Assembly (NCBI GenBank): GCA_025331125.1
Contig: JAOALB010000033.1
Location: 124,001-188,000 of the forward strand
DNA length: 64,000 nucleotides
Reading direction: 5' to 3'
Source of the DNA: Mycogone perniciosa
Lineage: Eukaryota; Ascomycota; Sordariomycetes; Hypocreales; Hypocreaceae
Part shown: positions 33,747 through 44,322 of the stretch, piece by piece
Numbering within the stretch: the stretch's first letter is position 1
How the letters are laid out: the number at the start of each line of letters is the position of its first letter
Translations under genes and position numbers: made by a program
The notes under the pieces: generated by a model
What the model saw: the letters and a program-made list of their open reading frames with translations, nothing else
The model's database searches: none
Told to the model about the DNA's origin: nothing

Positions 33747-36219
33747 CCTTGGAGACTGGTGCCACCAGGGGGCCCCACAGGCTCCCCTGAGAAGAAGCGC
33801 AGGACTTGATAAACCCATTACACATAACTGAAAGTCTATCTACAGACTACACAAGCATTAGGCAGAACACCCTGACGGTCTTCCAGGCCAATGTCGGCAA
33901 GGATGGCCCCTTGCACGATATAACCTTAGTGCTAGCCGACTCTGATAAAGCCGACATCGCCCTCTTGCAGGAGCCTTGGTCCGGATGGGACCCTGTAGAA
34001 CTCTTTTGTGAGAAATTTATTCTGATGTAAATGGAAGTCTGACTGTGTATTTATTTCGATCAGAATGAGCTCGCAGCTGTTACTCCAATACCCGTAGATT
34101 CTGGCTCCTGTGGATTCCTGTTCCCGTGGATTCCCATAGATCACTTAATCGCCGCCAATCAGAGTATATCCCACTTCAGGCTTACAGAGACTGTCTCGTC
34201 AACTAGTTCTTGCAGCATCGGCCGCGGGCTGACCGGTATGAAGTTCATCGCAATTTCTGTCATTGTTTTGCTTCGCCTTGTGTTGGGTAGGATGGAGGTG
34301 TTTTCTTCCACGGGGCTAAGAGTTTCGTGACCACCGTACTCAAGAGTGTGGACTGATTAGTCTGATAGTCGAGTTGATCCTTAAGGCCGGTGTCAACGCC
34401 ATTCTTGCAATTATGGGCATTGATAACTTGGTATTGAAGATGTTGATTAAGCGAAGTTGCATGGGTGTCAGGCAGGGCAGGCGCTCAACCAAATAACAGC
34501 AAATCTGACCCTCGCATTTGGCTGTTTGTTCGGATTTCGAGACCACATCTGCGTGAGTTGATTGATTTTATTTTATTTGGTATATTTGATAGGGTGAGCT
34601 GTTCCCAATAAGTTAGGGTTATTGTATTGACATGTCCTTCGATTTCCTTGGTGTTGACACCTATTTAATCGCTCTGCTGCCTTTCCTGAAGAACAGAGCA
34701 TCCTCCAACTGTAATCGCGCCCTTGCGCAGCCAATTCTTTGTAGTCTGGACAACCTCCGAGAGCCCGGAAACCCTCCAGATATATGGCCCACCAAGGTCT
34801 TTTCTCAGCTGTGATTTGTCCCCGAAATCCTCGCCCAGCACAGAAACTACACTTTCTTATACTTTCCTATTCCGGCACATAGTTGCCGAGTAGTTTGTAG
34901 TCGGTTTTCAAGTGATCACTTTGCTATAACTGATCAATCGCTCCGTTAATTGTTCTGGACTGTCCCGCACCTTGCGTTACAGTCCATCAGTGAGGCCGAT
35001 AGCCTGTTATTATGACCCAGCTCATAATATAACTCCATAAAGACTAATAGTACACAAAAAAATAAGAGTCCTATAAGATTTGTAAGATCATAATGGATTA
35101 TATACCTGATTTTATAGATCTATAATATTCCCTCGCTGAGATTTTCTACTTGTCAGCAGTATTAAGGTTTTATCGTGAGTGATGCTATTCACACAAATGG
35201 TCTGTCCATGCGCCACCAAAACTCTCTAACAGCAGCGGAGAGAGAGTTAATAATATACAACAGATACAACAGTCATAGCCAATACAGCGGTCACAGGGAG
35301 AGAGCGAGGATGACTTAGGGGTTGAAGAAGAGTTTGATGAAATTGTACCGACCACATAGCGAAGAATAGTCGGCCAGGGATTGTGTATAGAGCAGATAGT
35401 TTGATGGAGGAAAACCACACACCACAACATCACACTCTTAATCGTCGACAGACCCATGTCCTGCCAGCGTCACTACAATCTCCTATATAAATTAATTATT
35501 ACCAAGGCAGTTGACGATTGGCATAATAAGTCGGGGTTTCCAATCTGCGAGTTCAAGGCTATAAAGAAGTAGAAGCTCTTCCTGTATAGGGGATCCATCT
35601 CTGGATCCATCTGGTATTAAAACGGCTTCTAAAACGAGCCTCTCGCATGTGTCTATCATATTACTGTTAATAGCGTCATAGAGCAGTGCACTTTAATCTG
35701 CCTTGGATGGCGCTGAATGTCTAAGACAGTGCCATCTCTCAATGAATAGAACAATAATACGGAATTTAAGGAAGCAGAATCTATGTACTCGTATCGCATC
35801 CCAATACAAGTGTAACTCCTCTCGATTAGTTGTCGTTGCGGGCGCTCTTCGTTATGCTATAGATAATTGCTTTGGCCTTTCCAGGCTCTTGAAGACCCTG
35901 CAATCACGACAATTGCCTTGGCGCTGTTATCGCCAGCAACATGAAGCTAAAGCCTTTTCTATAGGCTTATTATATAAGACTCATAGAATTAATATCGCAC
36001 CTTATGTTTCTTTATCACAGGTAGTCCAAGCATCATTATATGCCCCAAGTCCTTCCGCATACCAACTGACGGATTTGCCAGTCCAAAAGAATGTGGTTAA
36101 TGGCGGCCGCGACAGTAGCAACCTATCTATTAATCCTAGATACTGATTGATGGCCCTCTTCACTTTTCTGTTAAAGCCATCATGATCAACAGAAAGAGGG
36201 CTTTGTACGAAATAGACCC
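33747..36219. other. Decayed intergenic DNA with transposon traces
   Basis: Apart from the LINE fragment (separate entry) no frame stays open. 34540-35120 is AT-rich. Short coding-like bits occur on both strands between 35185 and 36150 but carry many stops and cannot be assigned. Confidence 0.5.
33806..34030 (+). mobile_element. Fragment of a LINE (non-LTR) retrotransposon endonuclease
   Basis: A 70-codon piece contains TLTVFQANVGKDGPLHDITLVLADSDKADIALLQEPWSG, whose NVG...H...L...DIALLQEPW pattern is the start of the APE-type endonuclease of Tad1-like LINEs in filamentous fungi. The frame stops soon after EPW and no reverse transcriptase follows, so it is a short dead remnant. It begins only about 60 bases beyond the stop of the RBR gene. 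Confidence 0.6.
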
Positions 36220-37670
36220 CTACATTCTTTCTGGCTCGTTCCCCCCTTCATAGTCAGGCATGCCGAAGCTACGTATCAAAACATTGCCAACATCGGCATC
36301 CTGCGGAGACGAGGCATGAATGGCGCCGCAGTCATCTGACCTATCTGCCTGCGAAGAGGTCGGCAACTGGTTCTGCGAGGAGACATTCCGGTAAGCAAAC
36401 GGAGACTCGGGGCTCGTTGATGGGGGTAGCCTCTTTTTCCGTGGCGGCAGCGGTGGCGTATGCATCGAGCCGTCACTTTCGTCGCCTTGTTCAGATTCAT
36501 TTGCCGGGGGGTCCGAGGTATTAAAGTCGGATACCAACTCCGAGTGAAGCTGTTTTGGACAGGTTACTGAACACACCCCCAGCGGCTGAGGGGATATTTT
36601 CATTGTCTTTTTTAATCTGCCAGACCAGTTTGGTGTCCCCGACCGTCAGTATAGTGCGGTTGTTCAAAAAGTCTTCAATTTTCATCGATGAGGCGTCTTT
36701 TGGGTTGTAGTTGCCCTCGACGACGATCTAGTCAGGCAGAATGAAATCAGGCTCGTAGCAATCAGCATTGCGCAAGCCGTCAAACCTCCCGGGGCAGACG
36801 ATAATAGTAGCTCTTAGTTCACCGGGTGGTATATCATGTATAAGAGCAGTGTCCACACGGGAAATGCATGTTCTCAGATAGAAGCACTCCAGCTGTCTTC
36901 GTCAAAGATTACGCGAGCAAGGTCGCGGATAGATAGGTTCAGTTACGCTTCGCAGGTCTGAGATAGGTAGGGCGCTATCTCATCCGTCGACAAAAGTCCA
37001 GATATATCGAAAGCTTCCCACTTGGCTGTCAGTTCGATGTTGGAGAACTGTCCCTCGGGTGGTTCGGAACTCTTAGCTGTGGCGGCCAAGATGCCTTCTC
37101 TTTCACTGCCGGGCCATGATGAAGGTGGCAATGCCCCCTGCTATTGCGATGACCCTGACGGTGGCGCCAACACCAATGCCAACACTTACGCCAGACGATA
37201 ATCCGCCTGCCGCTGATTGCGCATCACTTCCCGATTTTGATGCTGTCTGGTCAGAAGTAGAAGCAGCAGCGGAGCCCCCTGTCTACCTCATGGAGCCCGT
37301 AGACTTGGGTATTCCAGAGGATAATGATGAGGTTGGCAATGATGTCGATGATGATTTAGGTAATGTTGAAAATGCTGGACAGCATATTGCTCAATGACTG
37401 GTTTCTACCAAGGCATTACCGTCCAACACCCACAGGAAGAATACATTTGGGAGATCCAGGCTAAAGTTGTACAACTGGACAGTCCACTCGAAGCTGCTTT
37501 GAGAGCCATCCGTCGTTTCTGTAGAAAGATAAGTGAAAGTGTTTACGAGTACTCCGTAAAGGAACAGCTAACAAGTTTGCAATACACTTACGATATCATT
37601 GGCCCGATTTTAGCGTGCCCTCCAGCCAGAGCCCGTTGCCAAATCGCAATGGTATGATTTGCTGGCAGTT
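36220..37670 (-). pseudogene. Broken single-pass membrane protein with Ser/Thr-rich ectodomain
   Basis: Reading leftward, frames join into the plan of a fungal surface protein. First come FGNGLWLEGTLKSG and, after a preserved intron (GTAAGT near 37590, CTACAG near 37522), SSFEWTVQLYNFSLDLPNVFFLWVL. Then a Ser/Thr stretch, a membrane helix (SSGVSVGIGVGATVRVIAIAG, about 37205-37145) and a polar tail that can be followed through frameshifts to PPLPPRKKRLPPSTSPES near 36460. Stops interrupt it at several places, including a TAG where a Trp would fit before IVVEGNYNPKD near 36728. Separate ORFs at 36220-36603 and 36943-37131 are its remains. Function of the intact ancestor unknown; a wall sensor or adhesion role is only suggested by layout. 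Confidence 0.6.
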
Positions 37671-38261
37671 TCGTACCTGATATTACTCCGTAGTCGGCTT
37701 CTCTCCGACACGGATATTACTCCTTACTCGTAGTTTCCGAGGGGCAGGTGCTGGGTCGCCAGTTATAAAGGCCTTTTTGGCTCTGATTTGTCACCTCCCG
37801 TGTGATTTAACTCTTGTTAGGTCTAGTGGAAATACTATACGAGGTACGCCTTACTCGTACTTCGTATCTACGGAGTATAATCTTACGAAATAGTACTATA
37901 AGGCTGGCATTGTTAGGCTAAACCAAGCTATTTGTAGATGTAAGACTCCGTACAGGATTCTCAAACAAGACCATCATATCTTTAGCGCCAATGGGCCAAT
38001 TGCGGGCGTGTTCTGGTGGGTGAGTAAACTAATAATAGTCAAAACATAACTTACGACCAAGTGTATACGAGCATTAATATGGAGTAATACTACTCAGGGG
38101 AAATCGCTGCCTACATGAAGGAGTTTACTAGTGACATTATGCCGGCCCGGCTAGCCGGCGTTGCGCGCAACAAATAATACCAAATTTCTATCCTCAAGAC
38201 TTACTCTTCTCTTTTCTTGTAGCAGCTTCTTCAACATCGCTCGTATCACCAGAACGCATCA
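37671..38261. other. Intergenic; several TACGGAGTA motifs
   Basis: Motif copies at about 37683-37691, 37856-37879 and 37945-37952. The final 100 bases are the probable leader of the GT25 gene. No ORF. Confidence 0.55.
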
Positions 38262-39581
38262 ATGTCTCTCGTAGATATGCAGCCTTGTCTTTCCAGGCGG
38301 TTTATACTCATCTTTGGCGCTACTTTTTTTATTTTGCTCTTCGTCTTCTTCCATAACCAAGATCCATTACCCCCCAACTTTCGGCGACGCACGGGTTTCG
38401 CCGGGGAGATATTCAATCAGACACTCGGAGTATGTTGCATCTAGCTTATATGAGGTGTATAGATCGAGCGCTAATCACAACCTTCCCTTATTTCCTGCGT
38501 CACAGTTTGAGAAGATTTTCGTCGTTGGACTTCCTGCACGGACGGATCGTCGAGATGGCATGGTCCTCCAAGCAGCCGTTAGCGATATCAATATCGAGTT
38601 CATCGATGGTGTCAACGGCAAAGACGTCCCCGATAAAGCTATTCCGAAGACAACAAAACACGATCGCATGGCAGATGCTTCTGTGGGTTCGTGGAGAGCA
38701 CACATGAATGCAGTAAGAGAGTATGTTGCTGCCCCCTTTTCATTTCGTCGCTGCTGGAAGAAACTGACCATCGCCTTGCGCCTTGTAGAATTGTGCATCG
38801 CAACCTTTCCTCTGCGCTGATTCTCGAAGACGACGTTGATTGGGACATCAGATTACGAGAACAGTTGGCGGACTTTGCGCTTTCCTCCAATGCCCTCTTG
38901 CAGCCATTGTCAAAATCGCCACACGCCTATGCTGATCCTACTTATCGGGTGCCGCCCAAGGACTCACCAGATTCTGTAGCCGATATATCGTTTCAGAACC
39001 TTCCTTCCACGAGATCACCAACAACTTCACCTTATGGGGATGACTGGGATGTTCTCTGGATTGGGCACTGTGGTATGCAGATGCCTCTTGACAAGGGCTT
39101 AGGTATTCCGAATGGCCGTATAATCCAACAAAACGATGAGACCTCAGCTGCAAGAAAGTATCTATGGTCCTTGGCCAGCCCTTTTACCCTGAAGGACAAA
39201 TATCCAGAGCACACTCGAGCAGTGCATCATGTGCAGGAGGGAGTATGTACCCTTGGCTACGCTCTAAGTCAGCGTGGCGCCAGGAAGCTGCTCTACGAAG
39301 TTGGCCTGAAGGATCTTACCGATGCCTACGATATTCTACTTCGATTTTACTGTGAAGGAACAAAGGGAAGAAAAAAGGCTACCTGTCTCACCACACAACC
39401 ATCGCTTATTCACCACTTTCGTCCTGCTGGCCCGGCGAGTTCGTTGAGCGATATCGGAAACCATGGCGATGCCTTTGTAGAGAAGAGCGGAAGTGATATG
39501 ATTAGGTGGAGTGTCCGATTAAATACGGAAAGGATTTTGGCTGGCGACACAAACTACTGGGATCAATTGCCTGACCCCTAG
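38262..39581 (+). CDS. Glycosyltransferase family 25 (LPS-biosynthesis type), type II membrane protein
   Basis: Exons 38262-38429, 38506-38720 and 38789-39581 give 391 aa; joints are phase 0 and phase 2. The N-terminus is short and cytosolic, then a signal anchor (RRFILIFGATFFILLFVFF, residues 12-30) and a stem, as in Golgi transferases. The catalytic region opens with FEKIFVVGLPARTDRRDGM, continues with IEFIDGVNGKDV and SVGSWRAHMNAVREIVHRN, and carries LILEDDVDWD with the metal-binding EDD at 141-143. Later, GVCTLGYALSQRGARKLLYEVGL is the family's acceptor-side motif. Family 25 includes collagen beta-galactosyltransferases and bacterial LPS galactosyltransferases. In fungi the acceptor is unknown. 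Confidence 0.9.
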
Positions 39582-39980
39582 GTATAAATAATGGGATGAT
39601 GACATGAGGACAAAATGGCGTTTCTGTATTATATACCATTAGATTGAATGTTGGGTAGCATTCCCTGTGTAGAATATTTATTAATTCTAGATCTTCACCT
39701 TTACAGCCGACCCATGTTGTCACCAGATTATTGAAAGGGAAGTTGCCAGCCATCTGGGAAGCTCGAACCCGGGCAAGAGCCCAATTGACAACTTTTCTAG
39801 TCCTCGTATCAGCATGTGGTGAAACTCTTCGACTCATACGTGTAGATCATATTGGCTGCTTGGGTTGCCGCTCCAGACCGTGGCAGAAAAGTCGAAACAC
39901 CAATATTGGATTTGGTTCACTTGACTGCTGAAGTAGCTCACCAACGTTGATATTGATCGTCTTGGCAGCAGGAAGCCGAA
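39582..39980. other. Intergenic, no gene seen
   Basis: Convergent 3' ends of the GT25 gene and the gene at 39981-41641. A tRNA B-box-like string near 39765 was examined and rejected. Confidence 0.55.
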
Positions 39981-41641
39981 TCAGGGAGGCTGTAATGTGT
40001 AAGGCTCCGCCGATGTAGCAGACAGTCGTGGCTGTTGAAAATTGGGCAAAGGGGTAGTAGACTTGTGGGGTACAGGACGCCTATTGGGGACTGGCGACCC
40101 TTGCAGCTCGAAGATAGTTCCCTCGTTAGAATGATGATCTTTTGTGACAGGCCGCCACTGAAGGTATGGCTGAAGTTTTGTATGGGGATCCTCGCCAATG
40201 CAGGCATAGCGTTGTGAAAAGGGCATTGATTGCTGGTTTAGAGGAAGCTTCTGTAGCGAATCGAATGTCAAAGATCGTGCTGGTAGCTGTTGTTCCTCAG
40301 GTAAGAGAGGCTTTGTCGGCGGAAGTGAATGGCGATGATCCTTAGACCACTGTGTACTCTGTGAGGGGACACTTGTATTGGGCTGTGCCACCTCGTCGTA
40401 ATTATATATCCAGTCGGATGGAATCGTACTGAGTAGTTGTACTCCAGAGCTTATTTGTGTGGTCAGAAACGGTGCGTGATCTGAAGTAGGGGGGCTCTCC
40501 GTGGTGGGCTGTGCGCTTGGCATCGCAAACCTAGGCTGGTCGAAGCCTTTTTGAGAGCGAAGAGGCGAAAGAGTGGATAGTCGAGAGATGAGAGAATGTC
40601 GGCCCTGGGAACTTCGAATCGGGGTGTCTCCCACAGAGGGCACCGTCAAAGAGCTAATAGAACCACGAAGGCTTGGGATGGAAGGGATAGAGAATGATGA
40701 CATAGATGGCCGATGCATCGAGTTACTTGATGGCGATCGAAGGGATTGGGACTGGAGCCTGAAAGACAAGCTGGGATTCAAGTCCACTTCGTCGCCGAGT
40801 AAGAGCGACAGCCCAGAGTGATCGGCCTGGTTTAGGACAACTCGTTGGTCACGTTGACTATCTTGCTTGCTTGCTTGGGCATTTGACGCCCAAGGAGTTG
40901 AAGAACTTGGAGCATGTGCTTGGGGTTTGGAGATCGGTTGTTGGTCGGGAATTACGTTTGGAATAACGGGCTCGGGAAGATCGCAGTAACTGGCCAGCAG
41001 GTTTGGCACACTTACTTTGTTTGCAGCCGACGACGTGGGAGTCAGATCTGGAGAGACTTGAACTTCGTCAGGTCAGCACATATGTACGCACAGGACTCGC
41101 TGAAGGATGCTAAATCACCAGAAATATCGCCCATGAGGTCCTCTAAAAGTGCCATGTTGTCAAACGTATCTTTGTCATTCGAACCAATGCTTCCCTCAGC
41201 TTTCCCTCTGTCGCCCGGCATCGTTACGAGGGCAAGGGTTCTGAGGAAGCTAATCTCAGCCAGCACAGCTGCGTGATTTCGACTTATCACCGGTCCCAAG
41301 CTCCGAAATTCTTGAGAGTCGCGGAAGATCCATGCCATCTGATTTTGCAACGGGGTCTTGCCGTGATGCAATTCTGGCCGGCATTTCTCAACAATCTGAT
41401 AAACTTCAGCGAGTCCTTTGTGGGCCGCTTCGATGATGGTATTAACACGTTGGAGAGCTTGAGGCTGGCTCTCAAGGAGGGGAAGATGCTCATTGCGGAG
41501 GTCGATTAGGTGTTGCAGATCCTGATGGCAGGTCCGTACAAGCTCAAGGCTGCGGCGCATATCATTGGGGATCTGCCCGAGATCAATGGCCACGCTGGCC
41601 AAGCGGTAGGTTGAGCGGAGAGAGGACAGCACCTTGTCCAT
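39981..41641 (-). CDS. Hypothetical protein: helical N-domain plus Ser/Pro-rich disordered region
   Basis: Exons 41641-41092 and 41047-39981 give 538 aa through a very short 44-nt intron (GTGCGT donor, CTGAC branch, CTCCAG acceptor, phase 1). Residues 1-185 are helical with heptad-like leucines (VLSSLRSTYRLASVAIDLGQI, LIDLRNEHLPLLESQPQALQRV, AAVLAEISFLRTLALVTM). This resembles the N-terminal helical domain put before many fungal signalling proteins. Residues 190-538 are Ser/Pro/Gln-rich and likely disordered (SLRGSISSLTVPSVGDTPIR). No membrane segment. Not recognised by name. Many SP/TP and RxxS sites would allow phosphorylation, an inference. Confidence 0.72.
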
Positions 41642-42441
41642 TTTTTATGACGGGATACTCTGCTTTGGACGAGGAAGCATGATAAGAAAGGGACAGAAAT
41701 ATTCACTGTGATTCCCAGATCATCGCCAGTACTGAGACGAAACAGGCTAGAACAGCAAACCCCTCGGAGCAAGAAGAAAAGTAGAGAGGACCACACGCAT
41801 TCATCTGTCCTATCAGGCAAAAAGGGCGGGGGCACACCCCTGCCCAGTTGACAGAAACATCCGCAGCCCCCAGGACGATCAACTCAGTCTCACGCCTCGG
41901 TTATTGGACTGCAGGCTCTTAATCTAATACTATCTTATGTACGACAACACAAGTCTCTGGTTGGCTTGGTTTCACCTTAGATGACGGCTCACCTTCCAGA
42001 TTCATCCATCATTTCCGCTCATAGTGTAAGAATTTGTAGTACATATGCATGTTGGTCCTCAAGCTTCTGGAGACAAGGGAGGCAAGGGAGGGTAGCGTGC
42101 CAGGCATAATCCCTGCAGGCGACATACATGGGGAGCATCATTTTGTCTTCACAAATCGCTATTCTTAGATACTTCCTAACCTCCGTAGTTCCCGTTCACT
42201 AGCACGACAAATCTATTATCTAGTTCCCGCTTCTAGTTCCGGCCAGGGAAGCGCCTTGAATGAACTTGCGTCGCCTGCGCATCGACAGCAATGACAGCCT
42301 CTCCAGTCAATCAAGCTGGCGGCCCTCATATTTTTGCCAGTACTCCGTATTATTACATGTATACTCTAGGGAATTCCCAATCACTATCCTAAGCAATTGA
42401 ATCATCCCTGCTCTGCTTCATTCCACAGCCCTGGCCACTCT
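41642..42441. other. Intergenic, no gene seen
   Basis: Lies between two minus-strand genes. One TACTCCGTA motif at about 42341-42349. Nothing else is supported. Confidence 0.6.
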
Positions 42442-43788
42442 TCATAGTCTCATTTCAACTGGCGCCACAACCCGCCATGGTGGCCTGTAAGGTGTCCCGT
42501 CGCGATCAGCACATTTCTCCAAGCCAGGACACACCACTACCATGCGTGAATCTGCTGTCGCTGCCGAGGTTCCTTCAAAAACGAGCTTCCAACCAATTGG
42601 GTGCGAGAGGAGTACGTAGCCGAACCTCGCACATTCTGCAATGACTTCTTGGAGATGGTCAGCCTGTTGGCTACCCTTGTCTCCCGCGACGAAAGGCTGT
42701 AGGAAAATATTCAAGGCGTTGGTCAATGCTTGGGCCTGAGGCGCAATCATGGCGTCGGCCGTTGGCAGGGCGGTTCGCTGGCTACGGTTTGGATGGAGGA
42801 GGAAGGCGGACAGGCGGCGCCATGTGGACAAGGCCTGGGAGAGTGCTATGTGCTTGTTAGAACTCGACTTGGAATGAGGTGACCTTTGCTTCTGTCTTCT
42901 CATAGATCACTTACCGACGGCATTACTACCACGATGTTCGGCTGCAGGGACAGATTGGAGAAAAGCAGCAACAGGACCAGGGAGCATCGACAGACGACTC
43001 CGCGAGTTGAAGTCAATGCTCGCAAAAACAACGTGCGAAATAACATGTTGCAGACCGAGATATCGAGTCGTACGCCCAACACACAAGGCAGCAATCGCTT
43101 CTGTGTCCGGCCCCGAGCCACGTTCTCCCAGCCCAAGGCTCAGAAGCGACTGCGACAAAATCCATGTGCTGGTATCCATTGGTTGAAGGTGATAGTTGTT
43201 TTCGACATGCTGGCGGATGAGCTCCCCCAAGGATTGTAGCTCCTTCGCAATGTCCTGGTCAGGCTCTCCGTCGAGGAGGAACTGGCTGAGCAGGATGTTG
43301 GTGTCAGAACTGGCCTTGCTGATGGATGGAGGTGCCTTGGGCTCGACGAAGACAGCAGTGTGGCCCGTCTCCGCAGGGTCTTTGCGCTTTCGAAGGCGGG
43401 ACAGGAGAATGGCAGCAATGAGACCGATGACTAGACCAGCGACAACACAACCGATTGCAATGCCAGCTGCTGCGCCCGTAGAGAGTCCCCCATGCTGCTC
43501 AGCTGACGAGATGTTCGAGGTAGAGGAAGCAGGAACGGAACCGGTACTGCTTGAACCCAGACTAGGAGTGCCAGCTCCTGTCACGGCCGTGTTACTATGC
43601 GTAGACGTAGTATCGAGTGATTGAGTGATGGGAGTAGTAGTTGGCACATTTGGGTTGATTGTTATCGAGGTTGATGAAGATACCAGAGGTTGAGTCGTCG
43701 CTATTGGAGTAGTCGTAGAAGTGCATGGAGTTGCTATTTGAGTCCCATTCACCCAAGTACTACACTGCTGGGGTGGCTGTTCGGCCAT
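42442..43788 (-). CDS. Mucin-like single-pass membrane protein with conserved cytosolic domain
   Basis: Exons 43788-42915 and 42845-42442 (phase 1, GTAAGT...CATAG) give 425 aa. Residues 1-120 are Ser/Thr/Pro-rich with CSTWVNGTQIATPCTS and many potential O-glycosylation sites, but the sequence begins MAEQPPQQ without a usual signal peptide. A membrane helix AAAGIAIGCVVAGLVIGLIAAILLSRLRKRK (about 115-145) ends in basic residues, fixing the Ser/Thr stalk outside and the rest inside. The cytosolic 280 residues are folded and conserved-looking: SLGELIRQHVENNYH, WILSQSLLSLGLG, YLGLQHVISHVVFASIDF, GWKLVFEGTS and a C-terminal PPWRVVAPVEMRL. Probable surface sensor of unknown ligand. The decayed locus at 36.2-37.7 kb has a comparable stalk-plus-helix plan. 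Confidence 0.78.
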
Positions 43789-44322
43789 TTCGAAGTCTTT
43801 TGACGAAAAGATGAGCAACTAGTGTTGGTAAGGAGCTGCAACTCGGATAAGAGATGAAGATTCGGCCGGGGACAACAAAATATTAGGACGACCCGGCGTA
43901 GGCTCTCGGCCTTCAGTCATCCAGTGATCAATGACCACGCTGAGGCTCATCGGTCAACTCCGCTTGAGGATATGTGATTCCCCATGCATGAATAAATGAT
44001 CACAGTGGAGTCGACCGAAACACACATCAACAACCCTGGCAGCCTAATCCGACGGATGCCAACGCCACGAGCTCCGATGTGGATTGGATGGGGCCAAGAC
44101 AGGGGGTGAAATTGACTCGTACGAGTAGACAAGGCTCGAACAAGACATGGCCAACCAACAGCGTAACACTGCAGCTCAGCTCAGCCATATCTACCCTTGC
44201 ATATGTCTACAAGGAGTGGGTTACAATTATCGAGACATTGATGTGGCACCTCATCGTCGCCGCTCTCAGAGTTACGGCGTCAATTGTCGCATCTCAATCA
44301 GACGCATGGGAATGAGTTCAAC
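43789..44322. other. Divergent intergenic region, no gene seen
   Basis: Upstream of both the mucin-like gene and the Hsp70-like gene. ORFs at 44079-44389 have no protein character. Confidence 0.55.

Noticed and set aside
39750..39790. tRNA B-box-like GGGTTCGAGC on the minus strand
   Set aside because: No A-box at tRNA or SINE spacing upstream; probably chance.
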